64,000 nucleotides of DNA from Verrucomicrobiales bacterium (GCA_029213005.1 JARGPI010000014.1:62001-126000); one strand, 5' to 3'; positions 41,343-51,089 are shown, numbered from the stretch's first letter. Notes: a model not told the origin generated them from the sequence alone. Numbers and translations: made by a program.

Positions 41343-42377
41343 ATGAAACGATTGCTCTTCTGCTGCCTGCTAGGTTCCTTATCCGCTCAAATTTTCGCTC
41401 AGGAAGCTGAAGATCCCCGATTGGCGCGCTGGTTGAAAAAGTTTCCCGCTGCAGATGCCAATCAGGACGGCAAACTGACCATGGAAGAGGCCCGGGCCTT
41501 TCGGGACAAACAAAAGCCCACTCGTCCCGACAAAAAGACGCGGCCCGCACCGACGCACGCCAATCTGAAATACGGCGACCACGAACGCAATGTGATCGAT
41601 CTCTGGCTGCCCGAAAAGCCGGTCGCGACTCCAACCCCGGTCTTTATCCATTTTCACGGAGGGGGATTTGTGGCGGGGGACAAATCGGGCTTCGACCCCA
41701 CGCAATGGCTCGACGCAGGCATGGCCGCCGCATCGGGAAACTACCGGTTTGTCGACGGGGAGACGACTCTGAGCCCCACCCCGATGAAAGATGCCGCCCG
41801 GGCCGTTCAGTTTTTGAAGTCGAAAGCAGGGGAGTTTGGTCTCGACCCCGGGAAATTTGCCCTCAGTGGCGGTTCCGCCGGGGCGGTGATCACGTGCTGG
41901 ATTGGGTATCACGATGATCTGAAAAATCCCGATTCCGAAGATCCCGTCGAAAAAATGTCATCCCGGGTCGCCTGTCTCCTCCCGATGAACGGGCCTCTCA
42001 ATCTCGATCCCGATTGGATTCGCGAGCATCTCGGCGGACCGAAATCCATTCACGGGAGTTTCTCCAAGATGTTTGCCCCCAAAGGCGAGGCTTACAACTC
42101 CGAGCCCGTATTGAAGCGCGTCAAAGAAAGTTCGCCCTGGGAATTTGTCACTCCCGACGATCCGCCGACCTTTTTGATCTATAGTACTAAAATGACCGAA
42201 GTCCCGCTGCCTGAAGACATCAGTTCAGGCGTATTGGTTCACCATCCCTACTTCGGAAAGATGATGAAAACCCGGCTCGACGAAATCGGAGTCGAAAATC
42301 AGTTCATCCACGGAAGTGATCCGCGCCGGAATTCAGCGATGCTGGATTATGTAAAGAAACAGTTCGATCTGGAATAG
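41343..42377 (+). CDS. Secreted alpha/beta hydrolase with EF-hand
   Basis: The 344-residue protein has a signal peptide, then one EF-hand-like calcium loop (DANQDGKLTMEEA, residues about 38-50). An esterase domain follows with the oxyanion motif HFHGGGFVAGD and the nucleophile elbow SGGSAGAV. A C-terminal His (IHGSDPRR) probably completes the triad. It belongs to the hormone-sensitive-lipase/acetyl-esterase group, common in this phylum's glycan loci. Substrate unknown; deacetylation of plant or algal glycans is plausible. Confidence 0.82.
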   Translation: MKRLLFCCLLGSLSAQIFAQEAEDPRLARWLKKFPAADANQDGKLTMEEARAFRDKQKPTRPDKKTRPAPTHANLKYGDHERNVIDLWLPEKPVATPTPVFIHFHGGGFVAGDKSGFDPTQWLDAGMAAASGNYRFVDGETTLSPTPMKDAARAVQFLKSKAGEFGLDPGKFALSGGSAGAVITCWIGYHDDLKNPDSEDPVEKMSSRVACLLPMNGPLNLDPDWIREHLGGPKSIHGSFSKMFAPKGEAYNSEPVLKRVKESSPWEFVTPDDPPTFLIYSTKMTEVPLPEDISSGVLVHHPYFGKMMKTRLDEIGVENQFIHGSDPRRNSAMLDYVKKQFDLE

Positions 42378-42410
42378 GTCCGGGCGAAATGGTGGGTTTA
42401 CCTATTCCGG

Positions 42411-42488
42411 TGTCCCTGCAGGACACAGAGCATGGTTGGAAACCAGGGACTGAAGTCCCTGGCTATTTTGTTTGAGGCCTTCAGCCTC
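42411..42488. repeat. Cluster of three extragenic palindromes
   Basis: Three hairpins follow each other: TGTCC-CTGCA-GGACA (42411-42425), CCAGGGACTGAAGTCCCTGG (42443-42462) and GAGGC-CTTCA-GCCTC (42474-42488). They fill the 186-base gap between two plus-strand genes. Each is a short GC-rich stem with a 4-5-base loop, like those at 4733 and 37786. They resemble REP-type elements. No transposase is linked to them here. Confidence 0.6.
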
Positions 42489-42563
42489 GGGAACTAAAGC
42501 TTGGAAGGCGCTTTTAATTGATTGATCGAACTGCGAACCGAATGAACGTCGGGCACGATTAAT

Positions 42564-43739
42564 ATGACGACTTCTTCCCTCTCCGTGTTCCTATCCCAAT
42601 CAAAAGTGTGCCTTATTCCAATTTTGATTGCTGCTACCGTTCTGGCTTTTTTGACTTCGGGGTTTGCTCAGGACTCTGGTAACCCGATCACTTTTAAAAG
42701 TCCTGAAGAACGGATCTCAAGCCTGCTCGCTCTACGTTTTGGCTTTGGGGCTGAGACGGTTGGTGGAGCCGAAGGGGTGATGACGGAAATTACCAGTCTG
42801 ACCGACGGATCTTTATTAGAGGCGCTGAGCGATGACACACCTCGCTGGATCTACTTTCACCCATCTTTGGATGGGCAGACCTGGCTGGTTCCGGACGGCT
42901 CGACTTCGACAGGGAAAAACAAAACGATAGATGGTAGAGACGTGTCTATCACCTGGCAATATGGCATTCCCGATAACAATCGCGGTATCAACCTGCCTCC
43001 TGTGCAGACTCCAGTGAAAAGCGGTCAACTCAATGCGCAACACGGGGAGCTGATTATGGTCGGGATCACTCACGTCGGTGATCTCGGTTGGCCGTATGCC
43101 TACGAATCACCCTGGTTTAGTAATGGTGCGACCGATGGGCTTGAGATTTGGGATGGCTCCAACTATTGGATTCACGACAATGTATGGAAACGCATGTCGG
43201 ATGAATCTCTCGGTGTCTACCACAGTCAAAGTGGGACCCCGGACAAAATTACTTTTTCCAGAAATCAATTTCTGGAAACGAAAACCGGATCTCTCATTGG
43301 GAGTGGGGCCGGAACCGCGAGGGGCCGAATCACCATTGCCTACAATCTATACAACACTATGGTCAACGGAAGGTCACCGGGCGAATTTCGCAATATGGAT
43401 GCCCACGTCTATCACAACGTGATTGGATATGTGAACGATGAAGGAATGCGAGTCGGGACAAACGCCCGGGTGATCTCGGAACGAAATGTTTTTGATATGG
43501 GCTGCAACAGCGCGGTCTCCGGTCCGAGAGTGATTCGTTATGTCCTGCCTAACGAAACTCCCCGGGGAATTCTGTATTCCGAAAAAGACTTCGTCAGTGA
43601 GGAGGCATCGAGCTGTCCTCATACCCTGGACGAAGGTTTTATCACCGCGCCTGATCCAAGACCGTTTGCGATCACCTATCAATACGAATTGCTGGATTCG
43701 AGAGAAAAGGTCTTAAGTGAAGTTGGGATTCCCCGGTAG
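42564..43739 (+). CDS. Secreted pectate-lyase-like (PL1-type) beta-helix protein
   Basis: The 391-residue protein has a signal peptide (about 36 residues) and the pattern of a PL1 right-handed beta-helix. The N-terminal cap is FGFGAETVGGAEG; then come the repeated turns KNKTIDGRDVSITWQ, DGLEIWDGSNYWIHDNVWKR and DKITFSRNQFLE. The region RMSDESLGVYHSQSG corresponds to the calcium/catalytic groove, but the usual catalytic Arg context is not clear, so activity is uncertain. It would cleave acidic polysaccharide outside the cell. It ends 1 base from the convergent esterase. Confidence 0.7.
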   Translation: MTTSSLSVFLSQSKVCLIPILIAATVLAFLTSGFAQDSGNPITFKSPEERISSLLALRFGFGAETVGGAEGVMTEITSLTDGSLLEALSDDTPRWIYFHPSLDGQTWLVPDGSTSTGKNKTIDGRDVSITWQYGIPDNNRGINLPPVQTPVKSGQLNAQHGELIMVGITHVGDLGWPYAYESPWFSNGATDGLEIWDGSNYWIHDNVWKRMSDESLGVYHSQSGTPDKITFSRNQFLETKTGSLIGSGAGTARGRITIAYNLYNTMVNGRSPGEFRNMDAHVYHNVIGYVNDEGMRVGTNARVISERNVFDMGCNSAVSGPRVIRYVLPNETPRGILYSEKDFVSEEASSCPHTLDEGFITAPDPRPFAITYQYELLDSREKVLSEVGIPR

Positions 43740-43740
43740 C

Positions 43741-44601
43741 TTATTCGGATTGGAGCTTGCTAAGAAATTTCAGCATTGCATCTTCGAACGGCGCTTTCCA
43801 GGGTTCTTTGCCCCATTGGCCGTGCTTGGCTCCGGGAATGACGACCAGTTCATGCTGCACCCCGAGTTCATCGAGCTGTTTTCTCATCTCGACGTAGCGC
43901 TTCCCGGGGTTGTCGAACTCTCCGTCGAGAAAAAGGGTGGGAGGGGTCTTCTTTGAAATGTGAGTGATCGGTGAACCGTCCGCGTAGACTTCAGGTTTTT
44001 CGCTCAGCTCCCCGCCGAAGAAGATCACGCAGTTTTTCACCGATCCTGATTTGGATTCTTTGACACGGGTAACCTGATCGACTCCTGTGCCCATCATGAT
44101 GACCCCGGCGACTTCGCTTGATTGATTCGACCAACCGCCTTCGCCTTCAAATTTCCCCGGCGAAGTGGCGACCATCGCGGCGAGGTGTCCACCGGCTGAT
44201 CCTCCGATGGCATAGATCCTATTTGTGTCGATGCGGTGTTCGGAGGCGTGGGCCCGCATCCAGCGAACCGCCGTTTTTGCATCGCTCACGCATCCGGGGA
44301 ATTTGGCTTCGGTGGCGAGGCGGTAACTGATGTTGGCCACTACGTATCCTGCCGCAGCAAGTCGCATCGCAGTGGGGCGAAAGTTTTTCCGGGATCCTCC
44401 GATCCAGCCGCCGCCGTGGATCAATACAACGGCAGGTCGCAGCTCTGTGCTCTCGTTCGCGGGCAAATACAGATCCAGCTTCACGGCGCGATCTCCGTAG
44501 TTGGCGTAGGTGATATCGAGTGCCTCAGTAACGGGGGCGGCAAATCCGTTCCGGCAGATTAATACCAGAGTAAGTAGAGAAAAGGTGAGTGTTAGTTTCA
44601 T
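43741..44601 (-). CDS. Secreted esterase (BD-FAE-type alpha/beta hydrolase)
   Basis: Starting at MKLTLTFSLL (ATGA overlap with the galK stop) the protein has 287 residues. It has a signal peptide, the oxyanion motif IHGGGWIGGSR, the nucleophile elbow GGSAGGHLAA and a C-terminal acid/His pair (LDGEFDNPG, PGAKHGQWG). This is the BD-FAE/carboxylesterase family, often carbohydrate deacetylases or feruloyl esterases. The overlap means it is translated with galactokinase, which links it to use of galactose-containing glycans. A start at 44655 would place it inside galK. Confidence 0.82.
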   Translation of the reverse strand: MKLTLTFSLLTLVLICRNGFAAPVTEALDITYANYGDRAVKLDLYLPANESTELRPAVVLIHGGGWIGGSRKNFRPTAMRLAAAGYVVANISYRLATEAKFPGCVSDAKTAVRWMRAHASEHRIDTNRIYAIGGSAGGHLAAMVATSPGKFEGEGGWSNQSSEVAGVIMMGTGVDQVTRVKESKSGSVKNCVIFFGGELSEKPEVYADGSPITHISKKTPPTLFLDGEFDNPGKRYVEMRKQLDELGVQHELVVIPGAKHGQWGKEPWKAPFEDAMLKFLSKLQSE

Positions 44602-45767
44602 TTTGTTACAAAAGGAGTCGATACCGCGTGCTCCGCGATCTGGGCGATAAAGCAATTCGGTTCCCGATTAAACTGATCGGAAAAACGGTCCGATAAATGT
44701 GATTTCAGTGCTTCTGCCGCGTCGATTTTTACGAGGCTGACGGTGGAGCCGCCGAATCCGCCGCCCGTCATCCGGGAGCCGATCAGTCCATTTTTCGTTC
44801 CGAAATCGTAGGCGGCGTCGACTAGAAAATCGAGCTCGGGACAGCTCACTTCATAGTCGTCCCGGAGTGATTCGTGGCCCGCTCGCATGATTTCGGCGAT
44901 CGGCTCAAGGTTGCCGCTGAGGAGGGCGTCTCTCATTTTCAGAACGCGTTTGATCTCGGAAATGACGTGTTTTGATCGGCGCATCAAAAGCTCGCCGAGC
45001 TCCGCTTCTTTATCGGCGAGATCGCTATCAGTAATATCTCGCCAACTTTCTTTTCCGAGGATGGAGAGGGCAGCTTCGCAACTTTCGCGTCGTTTCCGGT
45101 ATTCGCCATCGCCGAGGGCGTGTTTGACCTGCGTGTCTGCGATGACAATTGCGACGTCGGACGGAATCGGGACCGGCTCGACACTGTGGTCCCGGCAATC
45201 GATGAGGAGCGCGTGATTTTTCCGCCCCATGCCGACGGCGAGCTGATCCATCATCCCGCAGGGAACGCCGGCGAATTCCTGCTCGGCTTGAAGGCAGAGT
45301 TGGGCTCTTTTCAAAGGATTCAGCGAGGTTCCTGTGACGGCTTCCATAGCTAGAGCTGAGACGGTCTCGAGTGCGGCGCTGCTGCTCAGGCCCGCTCCGG
45401 TGGGCAGATCGGCGGTGATAACGGCATCGAAACCCTTTAGCTCGATTCCATGTCGTCGCATCATTTCAAAAACCCCGGCGATATAATTCAGCCAATAGCG
45501 ATCGCCCGACTGAGGCTCCAGATTTGAAAGGGAAAAACTGACCGGCTCCCGGTTGCCGACCAGAGTGGTCCAGATCCGGACCTGATCGGTGTGATTCGCC
45601 CGAACCAGCATTTCGAGAGAGCGATCGATCGCCGCAGGCATCACGAAGCCGTCGAGGTAATCAACATGTTCCCCGATCAAATTGATCCGTCCGGGCGCTT
45701 TGATATGCCATTCCGGCGTGGCTGAAAACGTTTCCTGAAACTGGCTGGCGGGATCACTTTGAGACAT
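44598..45767 (-). CDS. galK: Galactokinase
   Basis: From MSQSDPASQF the protein has 389 residues, the usual length. It has the galactokinase signature GRINLIGEHVDYLDGFVMP (here without the usual N in HTDYN), the ATP-binding motif GAGLSSSAALE and the C-terminal GSRMTGGGFGGSTVSL. It phosphorylates galactose at C1 for the Leloir pathway. No galT or galE is next to it. The frame open to 45869 has no good upstream start. Confidence 0.92.
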   Translation of the reverse strand: MSQSDPASQFQETFSATPEWHIKAPGRINLIGEHVDYLDGFVMPAAIDRSLEMLVRANHTDQVRIWTTLVGNREPVSFSLSNLEPQSGDRYWLNYIAGVFEMMRRHGIELKGFDAVITADLPTGAGLSSSAALETVSALAMEAVTGTSLNPLKRAQLCLQAEQEFAGVPCGMMDQLAVGMGRKNHALLIDCRDHSVEPVPIPSDVAIVIADTQVKHALGDGEYRKRRESCEAALSILGKESWRDITDSDLADKEAELGELLMRRSKHVISEIKRVLKMRDALLSGNLEPIAEIMRAGHESLRDDYEVSCPELDFLVDAAYDFGTKNGLIGSRMTGGGFGGSTVSLVKIDAAEALKSHLSDRFSDQFNREPNCFIAQIAEHAVSTPFVTK

Positions 45768-45860
45768 TGGCGACGATGGAATTAGCGGTATGGTTCGGGA
45801 GTCGGCACAATATTTTATTAGGCATCGACCGGTTTGCGAATTATAGGGTCGATTTTGACG

Positions 45861-47072
45861 ATGTCTCAAGCCGGGAAAAAGAAAATGATTGTGGTCGCCG
45901 GGGGCGGTCCCGCCGGTTTACGCGCTGCCGAAGTTGCGGCGGAAAGCGGGGCGGCGGTCGTCCTGCTGGAGGGGAAGCGCTATGTCGGTCGGAAGCTTCT
46001 TGTTGCCGGGAAAAGCGGGCTGAATCTGACGAACGACGAGGCTTTTGAGTCTTTTGTCGCGAAATACTCCGGCCCGGCAGACCGGTGGCGGAAGCTGATT
46101 GGTGAATTTTCCAATAACGATCTCCGGAAGTGGGCGGCCGGTCTCGGATTTGAAACCTTTGTGTCATCGGGCGGCAAGGTTTTCCCTCAGCCGATGAAGG
46201 CGGCACCGCTGCTCCGGGCCTGGATCAAACGACTGCGGGACCTGGAGGTTGATCTGCGATTCAACAGCCGGGTGGTTCGCATCGACGAACGGCTCGTGCA
46301 CCTTCTGAATGGCGACTCGATCCCTTTCGATGCCTTGATTCTGGCTTTCGGCGGCGCCTCTTGGCCGTCGACCGGTTCCGACGGTAGCTGGGCCGATCTT
46401 TTGGCGCCGCATCAGGTCGCGCTGACGCCGTTTGAACCGGCAAATTGCGGATGGGAGGTGGATTGGCCGGAATCTATGATCCCTGACATCGAGGGCAAAC
46501 CTCTGAAAAACATCGTGGGATCGACTCCGTGGCATTCCTGCCCGGGGGAAATTACACTGACAAAATATGGGATCGAAGGCGGGCCGATTTATCATCTCGG
46601 GCCTGATTTGAGGAAAATGGAGGATCCGGTGATCACTCTCGACCTCAAACCCACGCTTTCCCTCGATGAAGTGGAATCGAGAATGAGTGCGGTGAAAAAA
46701 AATTACGTCCGCGAGGCAAAAAGACGATTGAAACTCTGCGACGCAGCGACTGCGCTCTTGAAAAAACTGCCTCAACTCGGTCCCTGGAGCAATGGGGGAT
46801 CGATTGCCGGGGCGATCAAGGCCTTACCGATTCCATTGAAAGGGCCACGCCCGATTGCCGAGGCGATTTCGACCGCAGGTGGTGTGGCCTGGAGCGAATT
46901 GGATGATAGTTTGATGGTCAGTCGATTACCCGGCGTTTTTGTCGCGGGCGAAATGATCGACTGGGAAGCTCCCACCGGTGGCTATCTGCTTCAGGGATGC
47001 TTTGCGACGGGAGAGCGGGCGGCAAAAGGCGCAATAAAGTTTACAGAGAGCCGGACATCGATAACTAACTGA
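45861..47072 (+). CDS. FAD-dependent oxidoreductase of the HI0933/TIGR03862 group
   Basis: The roughly 403-residue flavoprotein has an N-terminal dinucleotide motif VVAGGGPAGLRAAEVAAESG, the family block GRKLLVAGKSGLNLTN and a C-terminal FAD-contact region FVAGEMIDWEAPTGGYLLQGCF. Proteins of this BaiN/YhiN-like group are NAD(P)/FAD oxidoreductases of mostly unknown substrate. It is divergent from galK with a 93-base gap and appears to be a single-gene unit. An upstream TTG at 45834 is a less likely start. Confidence 0.85.
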   Translation: MSQAGKKKMIVVAGGGPAGLRAAEVAAESGAAVVLLEGKRYVGRKLLVAGKSGLNLTNDEAFESFVAKYSGPADRWRKLIGEFSNNDLRKWAAGLGFETFVSSGGKVFPQPMKAAPLLRAWIKRLRDLEVDLRFNSRVVRIDERLVHLLNGDSIPFDALILAFGGASWPSTGSDGSWADLLAPHQVALTPFEPANCGWEVDWPESMIPDIEGKPLKNIVGSTPWHSCPGEITLTKYGIEGGPIYHLGPDLRKMEDPVITLDLKPTLSLDEVESRMSAVKKNYVREAKRRLKLCDAATALLKKLPQLGPWSNGGSIAGAIKALPIPLKGPRPIAEAISTAGGVAWSELDDSLMVSRLPGVFVAGEMIDWEAPTGGYLLQGCFATGERAAKGAIKFTESRTSITN

Positions 47073-47200
47073 TCTGGCTTGGAATACCGGAATCGCCGTT
47101 TCGAAACCTCCGGTAAGGGGAGACTTTGTGACTTGTTATTGGGGCCTGAAAGGTTATTCACATTTCATCGTCATCCAATAAGGCTTAATTTGCGTAAATC

Positions 47201-47878
47201 ATGGCGGTAGCTTCTCAAATGGACCAAAATCAGACAGAGGGAAAAAAGAGTTTTCCTGTAGGTATCGTGACCATCGTCTTGCTGGCGCTGTTGCTCGTGG
47301 CTGTCTTGGTGCTTGGCTATGCAAAAAAAGGGAAGGCTGAAGTTGAGCAGAAGCAGAAAATTTCCCGCTATGGAATGATCGAGGATTTTTCCCTGATCGA
47401 TCACCGGAATCAGCCTTTCGGAAGCGAAGATGTTGCGGGAAAGGTGTGGGTCGCCAATTTTATATTTACTTCCTGTGCTACGGAATGCCCTCTTTTGAGC
47501 CGTCGGATGCAGGATATTCAGAAAACCTTTGAGCACGACCCCAGAGTGGAATTGGTTTCGATCAGTGTCGATCCCCGAACGGACAGTCCGGAACGCCTCG
47601 CCAAATACGCGGAAGCCTATCAGGCCGGCGAGAAGTGGGCTTTTCTGACAGGTGATTCTAAAGAAATCGAAAGACTCAGCACCAAGGGCTTTATGGTTGT
47701 CACTCCGGGTGAAGCTCCCGAGGTCAGTTCAGTCCGCCGGACCCGGGAATTGCTTCACAGCGAGAAGATCGCGGTGGTAGATCAACTCGGCGTGGTGCGG
47801 TTCTTCGCCAACGGTATGAACCCGAAGGCTGCCACTGAAGTTTCCGGAGTTGTCCGGACACTTTTGAACGCTCAGTAG
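47201..47878 (+). CDS. SCO1/SenC-family copper chaperone/thioredoxin-like protein
   Basis: The 225-residue protein has one N-terminal membrane anchor (VTIVLLALLLVAVLVLGY), then a thioredoxin fold with FTSCATECPLLSRRM, in which the CxxxC pair, and a His near LLHSEKIAVVD, are the SCO copper ligands. It should face the periplasm and deliver copper to cytochrome c oxidase or act as a thiol reductase. No oxidase genes are adjacent. The 128-base gap before it shows nothing specific. Confidence 0.88.
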   Translation: MAVASQMDQNQTEGKKSFPVGIVTIVLLALLLVAVLVLGYAKKGKAEVEQKQKISRYGMIEDFSLIDHRNQPFGSEDVAGKVWVANFIFTSCATECPLLSRRMQDIQKTFEHDPRVELVSISVDPRTDSPERLAKYAEAYQAGEKWAFLTGDSKEIERLSTKGFMVVTPGEAPEVSSVRRTRELLHSEKIAVVDQLGVVRFFANGMNPKAATEVSGVVRTLLNAQ

Positions 47879-48001
47879 GCCGGTCGTGTCTAACAAATAA
47901 GCTACCCCTTTCGTAAGGGTACTGATATAGGTTTGAAGCCATTTTTTAGTTAGAATATCTATATATTAACCGGCTTCAGACCTTCGGTTTTGATTGATGG
48001 T

Positions 48002-48541
48002 ATGAAGGGCTGGAATTGGTGTGGCAATATAGGGCGAACCGGGGTGTTGATAGCTCCGGTTTTGCTGGCTGGTTGCAACCTGTCCCCGGTAAAAATGACC
48101 AGTCCGATCAATTCCAGTCGCGGCGTGGAGGTGCTCGAAATGCCTTCCGGTGAGATTCCGCAGTGGAAGAAGAAGGGGAATCTGTCGGTGAAGCCGGAAG
48201 GTGACCTGATCGCGGCAGCCGTTACGGTTAGAGATAATAACTCCACTCAGACGATCGCCGGTCGTGGTCGGGAAATTCGGATCGTCTGCAATGATTCGAA
48301 ACTCACGATAATAGGTGGGTGTTCCAAGTTGGTAGTGAGTGGCGAGGGAAATGTGCTGACCTGTGATTTTGTCGATGAAATTTCAATTACGGGCGAGGGG
48401 AATCGCGTCAACTGTGACTCGGTTGTGAGCGGCGTGATTACCGGTTCGGGTAATATCGTTGGATGGCGGCAACCAACCAACGATGCCCGTCCGCAAATTG
48501 AGTATCAGGGGATCAATAATCTGCTGGAGCGCATCGAGTGA
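48002..48541 (+). CDS. DUF3060-containing lipoprotein
   Basis: From MKGWNWCGNI the 179-residue protein has a lipoprotein signal with lipobox LLAGC. From about residue 75 it has DUF3060 repeats of a short beta-helix type (CNDSKLTIIGGCSKLVVSGEGNVLTC, and similar GEGNRVNCD turns). Such proteins are membrane-anchored and of unknown function. The 120-base gap before it holds a weak hairpin and a T-rich stretch near 47936-47950. It ends 8 bases from the convergent bat operon. Confidence 0.7.
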   Translation: MKGWNWCGNIGRTGVLIAPVLLAGCNLSPVKMTSPINSSRGVEVLEMPSGEIPQWKKKGNLSVKPEGDLIAAAVTVRDNNSTQTIAGRGREIRIVCNDSKLTIIGGCSKLVVSGEGNVLTCDFVDEISITGEGNRVNCDSVVSGVITGSGNIVGWRQPTNDARPQIEYQGINNLLERIE

Positions 48542-48549
48542 TTGGTGCT

Positions 48550-49233
48550 TCAGAATTTCTTCACCACCGGTTTGACTTGATCGGTGGATACCCACCCGTT
48601 TTCGATTCGGTAAAACTTTTCGTGCCGATCCAGGATTTGAACGGCGCGCCCCGCTTTTAGCGAGGCTTTTGAATCGGCCGATTCAAACGGGGATATTTTG
48701 ACCTCGGCACTATCCGTAACCACGATTCCGCGGTTCAGTTCCGGATACCGGAGGATCACTACCGAAACGACGAGAACGAAGAGCGTCACTAAAATGATGA
48801 CCGGGGTTTTTAGAGTGACGTTTCCGGTCAGCTTTTCCGAAGCGCGAGCCAGGCTGATCGCGGCCAGTAGCACCAAAATGATAGCGCCGAAGATCAGCCA
48901 TTCCTTGTAGCTCAGCCAATAGAGAAGTTTAAGTCGGGGATTGATTCCATTGTCCGCATCAAAAGAGGCGGCTGCTTTTCTGGCTAACTCCAGATTGGTT
49001 TTGATATCCGGAGAGCGCGGGTCGAGGATCAGGGCCTGTTCATAGGCCAAAATCGCTTCGCCAAAGTTCTCTGCCTGATACTGGGCATTCCCCAAATTAT
49101 ATAGCAGGGAGGCGTTGGGACCTTTGGTCTGAATGAGTTCCCGGTAGGTTTCCACCGGTTTTCCGACCGGCAGGTTTTCCTCCGCCGAAGCAATTTGGTA
49201 GATAAGGAGGGCAATGAGTAGTAGGATTTTCAT
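48550..49233 (-). CDS. batE: TPR/SH3-type protein BatE
   Basis: The 227-residue protein has a signal peptide, a TPR pair (SLLYNLGNAQYQAENFGEAILAYEQAL), two membrane segments in the middle and a C-terminal bacterial SH3 domain (VKISPFESADSKASLKAGRAV). This is the BatE arrangement, last in MoxR/Bat operons. Bat proteins, named from Bacteroides aerotolerance, are envelope proteins whose molecular job is unsettled. It is 6 bases after batD. Confidence 0.78.
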   Translation of the reverse strand: MKILLLIALLIYQIASAEENLPVGKPVETYRELIQTKGPNASLLYNLGNAQYQAENFGEAILAYEQALILDPRSPDIKTNLELARKAAASFDADNGINPRLKLLYWLSYKEWLIFGAIILVLLAAISLARASEKLTGNVTLKTPVIILVTLFVLVVSVVILRYPELNRGIVVTDSAEVKISPFESADSKASLKAGRAVQILDRHEKFYRIENGWVSTDQVKPVVKKF

Positions 49234-49239
49234 GCTATA

Positions 49240-51087
49240 CTAAACTGCGGTATCCAGAGCTTCCTTTAGTTTCCGGTTCCATTCAGGAAGGTCCCGGGCA
49301 TCGGTCTCGCCGGCAGGGGCGTAGGCCAGTTCGTCGGCCCGCCGGAAGATTTCGATGGTAGCAGAATCTCCGGGGAGGTTTGACCGGAGTTCAGAGACCG
49401 TGATGGCTTCAGGCGAGCGGTTCCAGAGGGCGCCATATCGTTCCTGGAGAGACCGCCGGGCGTGTTCGAAAAAGGCTTTCACATCGCCGCTCGCTGCAGC
49501 CTGTTCGGCCAGCTCGAGGGCTTGCTGCTCCTGCCGGATGGCGTGCTTTTCGGCAACCCTGACCGGGTCGGTTTGGTGTTTCCGAATCGCGGTCCAGGCG
49601 AAGCCTGCTGCGATTCCAAGCAGGGAAATGCAGACAATGGTCCAATATCCCGTGGAGTAGAGGAGCGGAGTCAGAGACACGTAGGTATTTGATATTTTTC
49701 GATTGGGAGCCAGTTCAGTGGCGGTCGATTTGGGTGTGCTTTGGGGGCTTCCGGAGGACTGGGCCCCGGTTGTCACGGTGGCGTCGGAGACGACGTCTGC
49801 TCCCGAGATGGTAAGATCGATGGTTTCGCTGGTAACGGTCTCGTAAGTTTCGGTAGTGGGATTGAAATAGGAAAAGGCTAGAGAGATCGACTGGTCACCG
49901 CTTTTTTGAGGCACCGCGTTAAAGTCGAAGGTCTTGCTGCCTGAAAATGAAGCGACATCACCCGGAGAAAATTCGGTTTTCGGTTTGTAGGTCTTCCAGT
50001 CGGCCGCGGGTTCCAGAGTCGGGGCGCTGAGTCGGTCGAAGTTGCCTTTTCCGTTTACCGTCACCCGGATTTTCTGAGGTTCTCCCGTTTTGGCTTCGGC
50101 CGGGAGTCTGTAGCCGCCCAGCGAAAATTCACCTACCGCGCCACTGAAATTAGCGGGGCGCCCTTCATCGGGCAGTGATTTGATGATCAGTGGGTCGCCG
50201 GGGGACTTTAACGAAACTTCGCGGGGGATGGTCCGGGTGAAGGCGTTATCGAAAAAGTCATCGAAGAAGGGATCGTTAAAGGGGCTGTTTCCTCCGAAAA
50301 AGGAATCGAAAGGGCTGCTTCTCCGGCCTTGAGGAGACGTGTCTTTCACCATCACCGTGGCATCGAGTCCGACTGAAATGGGGTATTCTCCGGCTTTGGC
50401 CACTGAGATGCCGGCAAACCAGGTCACGGTGCGATACCGTTTTCCGTTCAGGATTTCGGTACTTTGCTCCGGTTCGTCGCTCAAATTGTGGAGGGTGAAA
50501 CCTTTGCCCTCCGGTTTTGGAGTGGATTGAAGGGAGACCTGAGTGTTGGGTGGAAAGTAGGCTTTGATCCTCACCGGCGCCATTTCGCCCACATAGAGAT
50601 GTTCGCGTTCCCGTTTCGGAAAATCGAGCCGGATAAATCCGGGCGTCTGATCGGGATCGGCTGCGGCTGACGGTTGCTGCGAATTGCCCGGCTGAGGAGA
50701 TGTTCCCGCAGTGACCTGGAAGGTGACAGGGTCGGTCTTCAGCGTTTGGCCTCCAATCTCAACCTCGAAAGAGGGAATGGTGTAGTCGCCTGCTCTGTCG
50801 GCAGAAACCACATAGTTTTGAGTGAGGGACTGAGTCATTCTGCCATTGATGATCCGGACGTTGCGACTCTGGCCGTAGGGGCGAATCGTTACTCCGGGAG
50901 GAGTCGGAGGATTGGGTGGGGTATCAAAACTCCCCCCTTCTGCGATGATCGACAGTTGTCCGCCGCGCCCTACCGGAAAGGATTTCGGCTGCATACTGAT
51001 CGATACCTCTGCTGAATAGCCTGATGTCATTAACGCCACGAATAACGCAGCGAGCCAGAGCTGGAATTTTCGGTGTGTTTTTTTCAT
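49240..51087 (-). CDS. batD: BatD-type protein
   Basis: The 615-residue protein has a signal peptide, several extracytoplasmic beta-sandwich domains of the BatD family (VSISMQPKSFPVGRGGQLS, then FIRLDFPKREREHLYVGE), a membrane helix near residue 500 (YWTIVCISLLGIAAGFAW) and a cytoplasmic C-terminal helical domain. A Phe/Asp/Asn-rich loop (DSFFGGNSPFNDPFFDDFF) is unusual. It lies 2 bases after the BatB/C gene. Confidence 0.82.
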   Translation of the reverse strand: MKKTHRKFQLWLAALFVALMTSGYSAEVSISMQPKSFPVGRGGQLSIIAEGGSFDTPPNPPTPPGVTIRPYGQSRNVRIINGRMTQSLTQNYVVSADRAGDYTIPSFEVEIGGQTLKTDPVTFQVTAGTSPQPGNSQQPSAAADPDQTPGFIRLDFPKREREHLYVGEMAPVRIKAYFPPNTQVSLQSTPKPEGKGFTLHNLSDEPEQSTEILNGKRYRTVTWFAGISVAKAGEYPISVGLDATVMVKDTSPQGRRSSPFDSFFGGNSPFNDPFFDDFFDNAFTRTIPREVSLKSPGDPLIIKSLPDEGRPANFSGAVGEFSLGGYRLPAEAKTGEPQKIRVTVNGKGNFDRLSAPTLEPAADWKTYKPKTEFSPGDVASFSGSKTFDFNAVPQKSGDQSISLAFSYFNPTTETYETVTSETIDLTISGADVVSDATVTTGAQSSGSPQSTPKSTATELAPNRKISNTYVSLTPLLYSTGYWTIVCISLLGIAAGFAWTAIRKHQTDPVRVAEKHAIRQEQQALELAEQAAASGDVKAFFEHARRSLQERYGALWNRSPEAITVSELRSNLPGDSATIEIFRRADELAYAPAGETDARDLPEWNRKLKEALDTAV

Positions 51088-51089
51088 GG

